From: Methylococcaceae bacterium
GTDB taxonomy: Bacteria; Pseudomonadota; Gammaproteobacteria; Methylococcales; Methylococcaceae
Direction: 5' to 3'
Length of the DNA stretch: 58,690 bases
Assembly: GCA_902810705.1 (NCBI GenBank)
Contig: CADDYU010000006.1
Span: 1-58,690, forward strand
The position numbers were made by a program, and so were the translations under genes. A model generated the notes under the pieces. The model saw only the letters and a list, made by a program, of their open reading frames with translations. It did no database searches and had not been told where the DNA came from. This document shows positions 10,685 to 20,067 of this stretch, in pieces; position 1 is the first letter of the stretch; each line of letters starts with the position of its first letter.

Positions 10685-11056
10685 ATGTCCGATCTGACCG
10701 ACCCCCGCGTCTTCTTCGCCGCCGAGCGCACCCTTCTGGCCTGGAACCGCACGAGCCTGGCCTGGATGGCGTTCGGCTTCGTCATGGAGCGGTTTGGCCT
10801 GTTCGTCCATTTGGTTTCGGCCGGATCGAACGCAGAGTTGCCGCGCGGGGTTTCGTTCTGGGCGGGCATCGCGTTCATTTCGTTCGGCGCGCTGATCGCC
10901 ATTTTGTCCGCCTGGCAGTACCGGAAAGTGCTGAGGACCTTGAAGCCGGTGGAAATTCCCGAAGGCTACCGGGTCGGCGTAGGCATGCTCGGGAATGTCA
11001 TGGTGGCGCTGCTCGGTGTCGTCCTGACCGGCTATTTGCTGTTTGGAGATACTTGA
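10685..11056 (+). CDS. DUF202 (YidH-like) small inner-membrane protein
   Basis: The 123-residue protein has the DUF202 hallmark near its N-terminus (FFAAERTLLAWNRTSLAWMA) followed by three predicted membrane helices (about 25-50, 57-77 and 97-119). The family is widespread and its function is unknown. The start ATG at 10685 is preceded by only a weak ribosome-binding site. It is transcribed divergently from adk and converges on the HAD gene, so it is probably monocistronic. Confidence 0.85.
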   Translation: MSDLTDPRVFFAAERTLLAWNRTSLAWMAFGFVMERFGLFVHLVSAGSNAELPRGVSFWAGIAFISFGALIAILSAWQYRKVLRTLKPVEIPEGYRVGVGMLGNVMVALLGVVLTGYLLFGDT

Positions 11057-11091
11057 CACGGGCCGGCGCCGGGCCTAGAGCATAAGCCGGG

Positions 11092-11940
11092 CTACCGACC
11101 GGGCGCGATCGAGGCCAGGAGATAGGTCGGCCGTGCCGCCGATGCTCCGGTCGCGAACCCGGCTCCGGCGACGCCGCCCGCCACCAGGGCCGAGTCGATC
11201 CCGACCCCGTTCGCGCCCCGGATGTCGGTCTCGATCTGATCGCCGATCATCACCAGGCGGCGGGTCCGGGCCCTTCGGACGGCTTCCTCGAACAAGCCCG
11301 GTTCGGGCTTGCCCAGCCGCACGAAACCGAGGTCCGGTCGATCGGGATAACGCTGTTTCAGCACCGCCTCGATCATCAGCGCCACCGCGCCCGAGGTGAT
11401 CCCGAAGCCCCTGGCCTTCGGATAGATGAGGTCCGGGTTGGGCAGAATCAGCGTGACCGGCTCATCGCGATCCAGTCGCGCGATGAGCCGGCTCAGGGCC
11501 GTGTCCACCGTTTCCAGGAAGGGAAATCCCACCTGATCGCCGACCAGGAGCACCTCGAAATCCTCCCGCGCCGGAACCACCCGGCCGCCGGCCCGTTCCA
11601 CGTAGCGGACGCTGTCTTCCGGACCCAGCACGGCGACCCGGCGGCCCACCAGGCCATGAGCGGCGAAATAGGGTGCGATCAGCGAGCCCGAGGTGAGGAT
11701 TTGCCCCGGATCGAAATCGAGGCCGAAGCTCCGATACCGTTCGGCGGCGTGTTCCGGCAGGCGGGCGGCGGTGTTGGTCAAAAGGAAATAGGGCTTGCCG
11801 AGCCGGTTCAAGGCGGCGACGAGCTCCACCGCGCCCGGCAGCGGGCCGTCCCGATGCACCAGTACGCCGTAAGCGTCCAGCAGCAGCGCGTCGTAACGGG
11901 CGATGAGTTCGTCGATGGTGATGATGGGTATCGCCGTCAT
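11092..11940 (-). CDS. HAD-superfamily sugar-phosphatase-like hydrolase (NagD/class IIA type)
   Basis: The protein carries the HAD nucleophile motif as DAYGVLVHRDG, where the first Asp would be phosphorylated. It also has TNTAA (motif II), a class IIA cap region, a lysine in GKPEPGLFEEA, and the metal-binding GDQIETDIRGANGVG. This matches the TIGR01459-like HAD-IIA subgroup. The ATG at 11940 gives 282 residues; a TTG 18 bp upstream is a weaker option. It lies 14 bp after the stop of the HEAGH membrane protein gene, suggesting one operon. The substrate cannot be told from sequence. Confidence 0.85.
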   Translation of the reverse strand: MTAIPIITIDELIARYDALLLDAYGVLVHRDGPLPGAVELVAALNRLGKPYFLLTNTAARLPEHAAERYRSFGLDFDPGQILTSGSLIAPYFAAHGLVGRRVAVLGPEDSVRYVERAGGRVVPAREDFEVLLVGDQVGFPFLETVDTALSRLIARLDRDEPVTLILPNPDLIYPKARGFGITSGAVALMIEAVLKQRYPDRPDLGFVRLGKPEPGLFEEAVRRARTRRLVMIGDQIETDIRGANGVGIDSALVAGGVAGAGFATGASAARPTYLLASIAPGR

Positions 11941-11954
11941 GGTGTTTCGCTGGG

Positions 11955-12749
11955 TCAAAACTCATTATCCCGCAATTTCCGCAATTGGCGCAGCAGCAGG
12001 CTCCCGCCCCACAATTCTGCCAGCAGGATCGCGATTCGCCCCATCATGTAAACGAATCCCGCGATGGCGTGATCCCGCCGCAGCCATCCCAGACGGCCCA
12101 GCAGATGGTTCCAGTCGTGCCGGTCGGGATCGTCGTAGCCGGTTCCCCCGCCCAACAGCGGCAATTCGAGCGCGCGGGCGTCATGGATGTAGATCGCCAC
12201 GTCCATCGTGCTTTGCCTCAGCCACCAGAGGCCCACCGCGGCGCCGAAGGGATCGCCCTGGCGGAGGAAAGCCAGCGTGACGATCAGCGGCATCAACAGC
12301 TGTCCGAGGCTGCCGCCCAGGATGTGCAGGAAATCGCCAAAAGGCAGGAAGATCACGTGGCCGGCCTCGTGGAACACCAGGTCGACGCGGTGCAGGAAGG
12401 ATTCCCCGACCGCCTCGTAGTCGCCGGGGCCTTGGACGAAGAACCAGCCGCCCCAAGCCAGCAGCAGCACCCAGACCAGGCAGCGGCCCGCCCAGGACAC
12501 CGCGCCGGTTTCCGGGCAGGCGCGGAGAGATTCCCACAGCCGCTTCCGCCAGGAAGGGGCCGGATCGTGAGTGTAACTAATGATGTTTTCCACGGCTCGA
12601 TCGGGGGTCTCGCCGGGTTCCCGATTCGCCCGGCCGTGATATTTCTCCCATTTCCAGAATACCAGGCCGCAGGCGGGGCAGAGCTCCGGCGGTGCCTCGT
12701 CCTTGGCCTGGCGGGTATAGTGGCATTTGGGGCAGGTGCTGTAAGTCAC
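11955..12749 (-). CDS. Zinc-ribbon plus HEAGH membrane metalloprotease-like protein
   Basis: The preferred start is a GTG at 12749 (VTYSTCPKCH), preceded by a GAGAG-type ribosome-binding site, giving 264 residues; an ATG at 12809 would add 20 low-complexity residues. A zinc ribbon (CPKC at 6-9, CPAC at 24-27) leads, followed by a membrane helix (about 90-107). The zinc-protease signature HEAGH is at 127-131, then two more hydrophobic segments, a conserved-looking HDWNHLLGRLG, and a C-terminal helix. HEAGH suggests a membrane zinc metallopeptidase of the M48/M50 type. I do not recognise a named family. It is probably co-transcribed with the HAD gene. Confidence 0.75.
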   Translation of the reverse strand: MTYSTCPKCHYTRQAKDEAPPELCPACGLVFWKWEKYHGRANREPGETPDRAVENIISYTHDPAPSWRKRLWESLRACPETGAVSWAGRCLVWVLLLAWGGWFFVQGPGDYEAVGESFLHRVDLVFHEAGHVIFLPFGDFLHILGGSLGQLLMPLIVTLAFLRQGDPFGAAVGLWWLRQSTMDVAIYIHDARALELPLLGGGTGYDDPDRHDWNHLLGRLGWLRRDHAIAGFVYMMGRIAILLAELWGGSLLLRQLRKLRDNEF

Positions 12750-12916
12750 GCGATTCTCTCGGGATTGGCCGCCCTCGGCATGTGCGTGGCGGGGAAGCGG
12801 CCGGGGCATCTCGCCTGGCCGCTTCCGCTGTGACAGACTTTAGGACCTGCCGAGGCTAGATTGAGGGGATTCTACCGAATCGCCTCACGGTTTTACTTCT
12901 TCTGAAAACAATTCCC

Positions 12917-14320
12917 ATGAGCTTACAGACCGATACGCTGCTGCAATCCGTCGATCGATTCTGGAACCTTGAAATCCTCCCTGCCCTGATCGAGTACATC
13001 AAAATCCCGAGCAAGTCCGTCCATTTCGACCCCAACTGGGAAGTCCACGGCCACATGGAAAAGGCGCGCCGGCTGGCGGTGGATTGGCTGAACGCCCATG
13101 CCATTCCCGGCTGGACCGTTCACGACCTGTCGCTCCCCGGCCGGACGCCGCTCCTTCTGATCGAGGCGCCTGGAGACACGGACGACACCGTCCTGCTTTA
13201 CGGCCATCTTGACAAGCAGCCGGAAATGGAGGGCTGGAGCGAGGGCTTGGGGCCGTGGACGCCGGTGCTCAGGGACGGCAAGCTCTATGGCCGGGGCGGG
13301 GCGGACGACGGCTATGCCCTGTTCGCCGCAGTCGCCGCCTTGAAGGCCCTGGAAGGCCGGAAGCGGCCCCGGGTCGTGATCCTCATCGAATTTTCCGAGG
13401 AAAGCGGCTCGCCGGACCTGCCGGCCTATCTCGAAAGCCATGCCCATCGCATCGGCCGCCCCAAGCTGGTCATCGCCCTGGATTCCGGCTGCGGCGACTA
13501 CGAGCGGCTCTGGTCCACCACCTCGCTCCGAGGCGTGGTCGGCTGCGTGGTCGACGTGAAGGTGCTCGAGGAGACCACCCATTCCGGCATCGCCAGCGGC
13601 ATCGTGCCCTCGTCGATGCGGATCATGCGGCAGCTCCTGGACCGGATCGAGGATGCCGCGACCGGCGAAATCCGCTTGCCCGAACTCAAGGTCGAGATCC
13701 CCCTGCCGCGCCGGCGGCAGGCCGAGGCGGCGGCGAAGATCCTGGGCGGCGCCATTCTGGAGAGCTTCAGCGCCGTGCCGGGGCTCCGCGCCGTCAGCGA
13801 GGACGCGGCCGAGCTCCTCCTCAACAACACCTGGCGGCCGACCCTCTGCGTGGTGGGGCAGAACGGCCTGCCGGCCATCGAATCGGCCGGCAATATTTTG
13901 CGCTCCCACACCGCGTTCAAACTCTCCATCCGCCTGCCGCCCACGGTGGACGGCCGAACGGCGGAAGAGGCCATCCGCAAGGTCCTGACCGTCGATCCGC
14001 CCTATGGCGCGCAAATCACCGTGGAGTTCGATCAGGCCGGCACCGGCTGGGACGCCCCGGCGCTCGCGCCATGGCTGGAGCAATCGACCCGCGAAGCGTC
14101 CCTGGCCTTCTGCGGCAAGGACGCGGTTTATCTGGGCTTGGGCGGCAGCATTCCGTTCATGGGCATGCTGGGCGAGCAATTCCCGGAGGCGCAGTTTCTC
14201 ATCACCGGGGTCCTGGGCCCAAAAAGCAACGCCCATGGCCCGAACGAGTTCCTGCACATATCCTACGCGAAGAAGCTGACGGCGGCCGTGGCGCACATCG
14301 TGGGAAAGCTGGCTGAATGA
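12917..14320 (+). CDS. M20-family metallopeptidase (dipeptidase/deacylase)
   Basis: The 467-residue cytoplasmic protein has the di-metal M20 motifs: LLYGHLDKQPE (first His-Asp), GRGGADDGYA (bridging Asp), LIEFSEESGS (catalytic Glu pair), and a late His in NAHGPNEFLHI. The dimerisation domain lies between about 215 and 330. It belongs with the dipeptidase/CNDP-like branch rather than ArgE or DapE, judging by KQPEMEGW. The substrate is unknown. The start ATG at 12917 has a poor ribosome-binding site. It is divergent from the HEAGH gene. Confidence 0.88.
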   Translation: MSLQTDTLLQSVDRFWNLEILPALIEYIKIPSKSVHFDPNWEVHGHMEKARRLAVDWLNAHAIPGWTVHDLSLPGRTPLLLIEAPGDTDDTVLLYGHLDKQPEMEGWSEGLGPWTPVLRDGKLYGRGGADDGYALFAAVAALKALEGRKRPRVVILIEFSEESGSPDLPAYLESHAHRIGRPKLVIALDSGCGDYERLWSTTSLRGVVGCVVDVKVLEETTHSGIASGIVPSSMRIMRQLLDRIEDAATGEIRLPELKVEIPLPRRRQAEAAAKILGGAILESFSAVPGLRAVSEDAAELLLNNTWRPTLCVVGQNGLPAIESAGNILRSHTAFKLSIRLPPTVDGRTAEEAIRKVLTVDPPYGAQITVEFDQAGTGWDAPALAPWLEQSTREASLAFCGKDAVYLGLGGSIPFMGMLGEQFPEAQFLITGVLGPKSNAHGPNEFLHISYAKKLTAAVAHIVGKLAE

Positions 14321-14515
14321 TCCCTGGGCGGCGATTCCGTTCGCCGCCGAGCCTCGGAAGTCTTCGAAAAAGATTCGCCCGGCGAGGGCCGGAATCGGTA
14401 AGATTTGACGCCCTCGATGCCTGGCCGTCGTTGACTTGTAAACATTGGACCCGCCCGCGATGGAGCGAGGTATCGGGACAGTCTTCGGCAGCACTTAACT
14501 AGAAGGAAACTTGAG

Positions 14516-15394
14516 ATGCGGGAATTCGCCGCTTTTGTCATGCGCAGTCTCTGGATCGCGGGAGCCGTGGCGGGGTTGTTGGGCATCGTGGCCCTGAAAA
14601 TGCCGCCCTTCGCCCTCCTGAGCGCGGCCGTGATTGGCCTTGCGGGGCTCAGGAAAGGTTGGCGGTATGGTCTCGCCGCCAGCCTCGTCGCGACCCTCGC
14701 GGTGACGGCCGGCTGGTACATGCTGGGTTCGCGGCCGGGACTCGAGTTTCCGCTGGTATTCGCCCTCTGGCCGCCCTTGCTGCTGGCGGCGGAAGTGTTG
14801 CGGCGCACGGAATCCCAGGGTTTCGCCCTGCTGGCGATCGGGCTGACGCTCGTCGGCTATGTGCTGACGGTGCATCTCGTCACCGGCGATGTGGTCGAAT
14901 TCTGGCACGCTTGGCTTAAGCGGGCGGTGGCGGGGGTGCCCGGCGCGACGGTGCAGGGTTTCGAGGAGAACGGCACACTGCGCTTGATGAACGGCTTCCT
15001 GGCCGTCCTGTACGGCCTGAGCCTCATGCTCGCGCTGCTGTTCGGCCGCTGGCTGCAATCCCTGGTCTATAATCCCGGCGGCTTCGGCCCCGAATTCCGG
15101 CGTCTGCGGCTGCCTCGGCTGACCTTGCCGGTGGCGGTCGGCGTCGTATGGGCGGCGGGACTATGGAATCGAGTGCTCGTGGCCGATTTGTTCATGATCG
15201 CCATCCTGCTCTATTTTTTTGTCGGCCTGGCCGTGATCCACGGCGTGATCGCCGTGCGCGGGCTTTCCTGGGGGTGGGCCGCGCCGCTTTATCTCGCTCT
15301 GGCTTACCTGCCGCAATTTGTCCTGGCCGGCCTGGCCCTGCTCGGCGCCGTGGACGTGTTCGTGGATTTTCGGGCGCAAAAGGGCGGGACATGA
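14516..15394 (+). CDS. DUF2232-type polytopic membrane protein
   Basis: The 292-residue protein is almost entirely hydrophobic, with about eight predicted membrane helices. It resembles YybS/DUF2232 proteins of unknown function. In gammaproteobacteria these often sit near ribosomal or membrane genes, which is not the case here. The start has an upstream GAAGGAAACTTGAG ribosome-binding region. A rhomboid gene starts 55 bp downstream on the same strand, so the two may be co-transcribed. Confidence 0.75.
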   Translation: MREFAAFVMRSLWIAGAVAGLLGIVALKMPPFALLSAAVIGLAGLRKGWRYGLAASLVATLAVTAGWYMLGSRPGLEFPLVFALWPPLLLAAEVLRRTESQGFALLAIGLTLVGYVLTVHLVTGDVVEFWHAWLKRAVAGVPGATVQGFEENGTLRLMNGFLAVLYGLSLMLALLFGRWLQSLVYNPGGFGPEFRRLRLPRLTLPVAVGVVWAAGLWNRVLVADLFMIAILLYFFVGLAVIHGVIAVRGLSWGWAAPLYLALAYLPQFVLAGLALLGAVDVFVDFRAQKGGT

Positions 15395-15449
15395 CCGGCG
15401 CGGCGGCCCTGCGATCGGCGAGGCAGTCCGTTCGAGCCGCCGCCGCGGC

Positions 15450-16145
15450 ATGATTCCCTACCGCGATACCCTGCCGCTGCGGCACAATCCCTGGATTACC
15501 TGGGCGCTCATCGCCATCAACACGGCGGCTTTCGCCTACAGCGAACTCCTACCCGAGCAGGCCCTACGCTCCTTTCAGCATCTCTACGGGCTGGTGCCGG
15601 CCCGTTTCGCCTATCCCGAGTGGGCGGCCAAAACCGACTTTCCAGTCCGGGACTATACGCCGTTCGTCACCAGCATCTTCATGCACGGGAGTTGGGTGCA
15701 CCTGATTTTCAATATGTGGCTCCTGTGGATCTTCGGCGATAACGTCGAGGACCGCATGGGCGGCGTGCGCTTCCTGGCCTTTTATATCTTGTGCGGCCTG
15801 GCCGCCGGAGCCGTCCACGTGTATGCCAATCCCTTATCGACGATACCCACCATCGGCGCGTCCGGCGCCATCGCCGGCGCCATGGGGGCGTTCTTTTTCC
15901 TGTTTCCCTATGCCCGGATCGTGATCTGGGTGTTCTTCCTGCCCTTGTTCGTCGAGGTTCCGGCTATTGCTTTTCTGGGGCTTTGGGTCATCATTCAGCT
16001 GTACCGGGCCACCACCGGCCTGGTTTCAGCCGGGCACTACTCGGATGTGGCCTGGTTCGGTCATCTCGGCGGATTCATCGCCGGCATGCTGCTGCACCGG
16101 CTGTTTTTGCTTAGGGACCGCGAAGACTCTCCGCCTTTTTCCTGA
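15450..16145 (+). CDS. Rhomboid-family intramembrane serine protease
   Basis: The ATG at 15450 (MIPYRDTLPLRHNPWITW) is the family-typical start and gives 231 residues; the longer open frame upstream overlaps the preceding gene. Six hydrophobic segments are present. The catalytic serine is in IGASGAIAG (Ser138) and its histidine in WFGHLGG (His205). The conserved HGSWVHLIFNMWLLW precedes them. Rhomboids cut membrane proteins within the bilayer; the substrate here is unknown. Confidence 0.93.
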   Translation: MIPYRDTLPLRHNPWITWALIAINTAAFAYSELLPEQALRSFQHLYGLVPARFAYPEWAAKTDFPVRDYTPFVTSIFMHGSWVHLIFNMWLLWIFGDNVEDRMGGVRFLAFYILCGLAAGAVHVYANPLSTIPTIGASGAIAGAMGAFFFLFPYARIVIWVFFLPLFVEVPAIAFLGLWVIIQLYRATTGLVSAGHYSDVAWFGHLGGFIAGMLLHRLFLLRDREDSPPFS

Positions 16146-16201
16146 TTCTCCGATCGCTCATGGCCTACAAAACCCATCCCTCCGAGCGCAAGCACCACGC
16201 C

Positions 16202-17656
16202 ATGGAGCGCGCCCGCTTCCTTGATCTTCTGGAACGGCATCTGCCGCCGGATACGCTCTTGTCCGAGGCCGAGGATCTTCGCCCCTATGAATGCGATGGC
16301 CTTTCGGCTTATCGGGAATTGCCCTGGATCGTGGCCTTGCCCGAGACCTTGGAGCAGGTCCAGGCAGTGCTGCGGCTGTGCCACGAGCACGCTGTGCCGG
16401 TGGTGGCGCGGGGCGCGGGCACGGGACTCTCGGGCGGGGCCTTGCCGGTCGCTAACGGGGTGCTGCTGAGCCTCGCCAAATTCACGCGCATCCTGGCGCT
16501 GGACCCGCTCAACCGCACGGCGCGAGTCCAGCCGGGCGTGCGCAACCTCGCCATCTCCGAGGCCGCCGCGCCTCACGGCCTTTACTACGCGCCGGATCCT
16601 TCCTCGCAGATCGCCTGCACCATCGGCGGCAACGTGGCGGAGAACTCCGGCGGGGTGCATTGCCTGAAATACGGGCTGACGGTGCACAACGTCCTCGAGG
16701 TCCGGATGCTGACGATCGAGGGAGAGCTGGTGACTTTGGGCGGTTCGGGACTCGACGGTCCCGGCTATGATCTTTTGGCGCTGCTGTGCGGCTCCGAGGG
16801 ACTATTGGGGATCATCGTGGAAATCGTCGTGAAATTGCTTCCCGTCCCGCCCTACGCCCAGGTGCTGCTGGCGTCCTTTGCGAGCATCGAGGCGGCCGGA
16901 GCCGCCGTGGCGGCGATCATCGCGGCGGGGCTGTTGCCGGCCGGCCTGGAGATGATGGACAACATCGCGCTTCGGGCGGTCGAAGCCTTCGTCCACGTCG
17001 GTTATCCCGTCGAGGCCGCCGCGATCGTCTTGTGCGAACTGGATGGAACGCCGGAGCAGGTGGAGGCTGATACGGCCAAGGCCCTTGGCGTACTCTCGCG
17101 GTGCGGCGCCCTGGAGGTCCGCCGCTCTCAAAACGAGGTCGAGCGCAGAAAGCTCTGGGCCGGCCGCAAGGCCGCGTTTCCGGCCATCGGCCGGCTCGCT
17201 CCGGATTATTACTGCATGGACGGCACCATCCCCCGCCGTCATCTGGCCGAGGTGCTGCGGCGCATCGGCGAGCTCTCGGCCGAATATGGCCTCCCGGTCG
17301 CCAATGTCTTTCACGCGGGTGACGGCAACCTGCATCCCCTCATCATGTACGATGCCAACCACTCGGACGAGCTGGAGCGGGCCGAGGGGTTCGGCGAGCG
17401 GATTCTGAAGCTCTGCGTGGCCGTCGGCGGTACCGTGACCGGCGAGCACGGCGTCGGCATGGAAAAGCTCAACCCAATGTGCTTGCAGTTCCCCGGCCCG
17501 GAGCTGGCGCAATTCCACGCCGTCAAGGCGGCCTTCGACCCCAAGGGATTGTTGAACCCGGGCAAGGGCATCCCGAGTTTGCACCGCTGCGCCGAATTCG
17601 GCGCCATGCACGTGCACGAGGGAAAGCTGCCGCACCCGGAGCTGGCGCGGTTTTAG
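16202..17656 (+). CDS. glcD: Glycolate oxidase FAD-binding subunit
   Basis: GlcD is the flavin-containing catalytic subunit of the GlcDEF complex, which oxidises glycolate to glyoxylate and passes electrons to the respiratory chain. The ATG at 16202 (MERARFLDLLERHL) gives 484 residues; an ATG at 16160 adds 14. FAD-binding features are ARGAGTGLSGGALP and the GGNVAENSGG block. The C-terminal part has FHAGDGNLHP and TGEHGVGMEK, as in GlcD and D-lactate dehydrogenases. glcE and glcF follow on the same strand. Without glcE and glcF it could be mistaken for D-lactate dehydrogenase. Confidence 0.95.
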   Translation: MERARFLDLLERHLPPDTLLSEAEDLRPYECDGLSAYRELPWIVALPETLEQVQAVLRLCHEHAVPVVARGAGTGLSGGALPVANGVLLSLAKFTRILALDPLNRTARVQPGVRNLAISEAAAPHGLYYAPDPSSQIACTIGGNVAENSGGVHCLKYGLTVHNVLEVRMLTIEGELVTLGGSGLDGPGYDLLALLCGSEGLLGIIVEIVVKLLPVPPYAQVLLASFASIEAAGAAVAAIIAAGLLPAGLEMMDNIALRAVEAFVHVGYPVEAAAIVLCELDGTPEQVEADTAKALGVLSRCGALEVRRSQNEVERRKLWAGRKAAFPAIGRLAPDYYCMDGTIPRRHLAEVLRRIGELSAEYGLPVANVFHAGDGNLHPLIMYDANHSDELERAEGFGERILKLCVAVGGTVTGEHGVGMEKLNPMCLQFPGPELAQFHAVKAAFDPKGLLNPGKGIPSLHRCAEFGAMHVHEGKLPHPELARF

Positions 17657-17711
17657 TTGATTTATCCCGGGCTTTGTGCAAGCTTGCAAACTCGTCCTGC
17701 CAGGCGGCACC

Positions 17712-18788
17712 ATGAATTCCGACCACAGCGCGTTCCTTCGGCAAACCCTGCTCGACGCCATCGCGGCGGGCCGACCGCTGGCTATCGCGGGCGGCGGCAG
17801 CAAGGCGTTCTATGGGCGAGTGATGACGGCGGATGCGATGCCCCTGGAAACCACCTCCCACCGCGGCATTCTGAGTTTCGAACCCACCGAATTGGTGCTG
17901 ACCGCGCGAAGCGGCACGTCCTTGGCCGAGATTGAGGCGCTCCTGGCCGAACACGGCCAGACGCTGGCCTTCGAGCCGCCCCATTTCGGCGAAGGCGCGA
18001 CCCTGGGCGGGACTGTGGCTTGCGGCCTCGGGGGACCAAGGCGGGCTTTCGCCGGCTCGGTCCGGGATTGCGTGCTTGGCTGCAAAATACTGAACGGCAA
18101 GGGTGAAATCCTGTCTTTTGGCGGACAGGTGATGAAAAACGTGGCGGGCTTCGATCTGTCGCGGTTGATGGTTGGGGCGCTCGGCACCTTGGGCGTGTTG
18201 CTGGAAATATCCCTGAAAGTCCTGCCCAAGCCCGAATATGAGCAGACCTTGGTGTTTCCCATGGCGACCCCGGAGGCTCTGTCGGCCATGAATCGCTGGT
18301 GCGGCGAGCCCTGGCCGATTTCAGGGCTGGCGTATGACGAAAGTTGGGCGTACCTGCGCCTTGCCGGGGCTGAATCAGCGGTCGAAGCGGCGCGCCGCAA
18401 GCTCGGCGGCGATGCGGCCGCGGACGGCCCGGGCTTTTGGCACCGTCTAAAGGAGCAGCGCGGGCGATTTTTCGAATATCCCGCCCTGGGTACTGATTTG
18501 TGGCGGCTGTCGGTGGCGCCGGCTACCCCAAAGCTCGACTTGCCCGGTCACTGGTTCTATGACTGGGGCGGGGCCTTGCGCTGGCTGCGAAGCGATGCGC
18601 CCGCCGAAAGCGTGTTTCAGGAGGCTGAAAGGGTGGGAGGGCATGCGACACTATTCCGAGGCCGTTCCGGCGACGGGGCGGTGTTCCAACCCTTGCCGCC
18701 GGCGTTGAAGGCCTTGCATCGGAACCTGAAGCGGGCCTTTGATCCTGATGGCCTTCTGAACCCCGGACGGCTTTACGAGGATTTTTGA
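17712..18788 (+). CDS. glcE: Glycolate oxidase subunit GlcE (second FAD-binding subunit)
   Basis: The preferred ATG at 17712 (MNSDHSAFLRQTL) gives 358 residues; the open frame extends 12 codons upstream. The FAD_binding_4 start is GGGSKAFYG, followed by TARSGTSLAEIEALLAEHGQ and GGTVACGLGGPRR. It ends with LKRAFDPDGLLNPGRLY, the common end of this flavoprotein group. It is shorter than GlcD, as expected for GlcE. Its TGA overlaps the glcF ATG by one base, implying translational coupling. Confidence 0.94.
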   Translation: MNSDHSAFLRQTLLDAIAAGRPLAIAGGGSKAFYGRVMTADAMPLETTSHRGILSFEPTELVLTARSGTSLAEIEALLAEHGQTLAFEPPHFGEGATLGGTVACGLGGPRRAFAGSVRDCVLGCKILNGKGEILSFGGQVMKNVAGFDLSRLMVGALGTLGVLLEISLKVLPKPEYEQTLVFPMATPEALSAMNRWCGEPWPISGLAYDESWAYLRLAGAESAVEAARRKLGGDAAADGPGFWHRLKEQRGRFFEYPALGTDLWRLSVAPATPKLDLPGHWFYDWGGALRWLRSDAPAESVFQEAERVGGHATLFRGRSGDGAVFQPLPPALKALHRNLKRAFDPDGLLNPGRLYEDF

Positions 18789-19993
18789 TGCAAACCCAGC
18801 TCGCCGATTTCATCAAGGACACGCCCGAGGGGCGCGAAGCGGATGAAATCCTGAGGAATTGCGTGCATTGCGGCTTCTGCACCGCCACCTGTCCGACTTA
18901 CCAGTTGTTGGGCGACGAATTGGATGGGCCACGGGGGCGGATTTATCTCATCAAAACCATGCTGGAAGGACAGGAGGTCAGCGCCCGCACCCAATTGCAC
19001 TTGGACCGTTGCCTGAGCTGCCGGGCCTGCGAGACCCTCTGCCCATCCGGCGTTCGGTACGGGCGCCTGGCGGATATCGGCCGCGGCATCATCGAGGAGA
19101 AGGTCGGGCGTCCCTGGCGCCAGCGGCTGCAGCGTCTGGCATTGCGCAAGCTTTTAGCTTACCCGAGGCGGTTCGGACCCTTGCTGGCGGTAGCCCGGCG
19201 GATGCGGCCCCTCTTGCCCGCCGCATGGCGTGGAAAAATCCCGATCCGCGCCCCTGCCGCCGCCTGGCCGTCTCGCCCCCAGGCCCGCAAGATGCTGATC
19301 CTGGAGGGATGCGTGCAGCCGGTCATGGCGCCTTCCATCAACGCGGCGGCGGCGAATGTCCTGGACCGGCTCGGCATCGGCCTGATCCGCCCGGAAGGCG
19401 GCGGCTGCTGCGGCGCGCTCAGCTACCATCTGGCCGCTCATGAGGAAGGCAAGGATTTCATGCGCCGCAACATCGACGCCTGGTGGCCCTACATCGAGGC
19501 AGGGGCGGAGGCGATCGTCATCACCGCCAGCGGCTGCGGGGTGATGGTCAAGGAATACGGCCAAATCTTGAAACACGATCTGGTCTACGCGGAAAAGGCG
19601 GAACGGGTCTCGGCGCTGGCCAAGGATATCGGCGAAGTCGTCGCGAGTGGGGACTGGGAGAAGCTTCGACCGCCATCGACTCGCCGGATCGCTTTCCAAT
19701 CGCCCTGCACCCTGCAACACGGTCAGAGGCTGAACGGCCTCGTGGAGGGCTTGTTGAGAAGTCTGGGCTTCGAATTGATTCCGGTCGCCAATCCACATCT
19801 TTGCTGCGGCTCGGCGGGCACCTACTCGATCCTGCAGCCTAAACTGTCGCAAGAACTGCTCGCCGCCAAGCTGAAGGCCCTGGAGGCGGGCGAGCCGGAC
19901 CTCATCGCCACCGCCAATATCGGCTGTCTCGCCCATCTCCAGTCGCAGGCCAAGGTGCTGGTGCGGCATTGGGTGGAGTTGCTGATTTCATAG
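18788..19993 (+). CDS. glcF: Glycolate oxidase iron-sulfur subunit
   Basis: GlcF carries two [4Fe-4S] clusters and two CCG domains that pass electrons from GlcDE to the membrane. The ATG at 18788 overlaps the glcE stop (TGATG) and gives 401 residues. The ferredoxin motifs are CVHCGFCTATCP and CLSCRACETLCP. CCG-type cysteine motifs appear at GGGCCGALS and HLCCGSAGTY. No GlcC-type regulator or glycolate permease is adjacent. The complex likely recovers glycolate or detoxifies phosphoglycolate-derived carbon. Confidence 0.96.
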   Translation: MQTQLADFIKDTPEGREADEILRNCVHCGFCTATCPTYQLLGDELDGPRGRIYLIKTMLEGQEVSARTQLHLDRCLSCRACETLCPSGVRYGRLADIGRGIIEEKVGRPWRQRLQRLALRKLLAYPRRFGPLLAVARRMRPLLPAAWRGKIPIRAPAAAWPSRPQARKMLILEGCVQPVMAPSINAAAANVLDRLGIGLIRPEGGGCCGALSYHLAAHEEGKDFMRRNIDAWWPYIEAGAEAIVITASGCGVMVKEYGQILKHDLVYAEKAERVSALAKDIGEVVASGDWEKLRPPSTRRIAFQSPCTLQHGQRLNGLVEGLLRSLGFELIPVANPHLCCGSAGTYSILQPKLSQELLAAKLKALEAGEPDLIATANIGCLAHLQSQAKVLVRHWVELLIS

Positions 19994-20067
19994 GACGGCA
20001 TAACGCGGCGCCGCTTTGGCCATGGAGCGAGACGCTGTAAGGGCCTCTCCTGGTACCGCTCTCACTC

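Noticed and set aside
12923-14494. Long minus-strand open frame opposite the M20 peptidase gene
   Set aside because: High GC gives open antisense frames; the plus strand has complete catalytic motifs and the minus frame has none.
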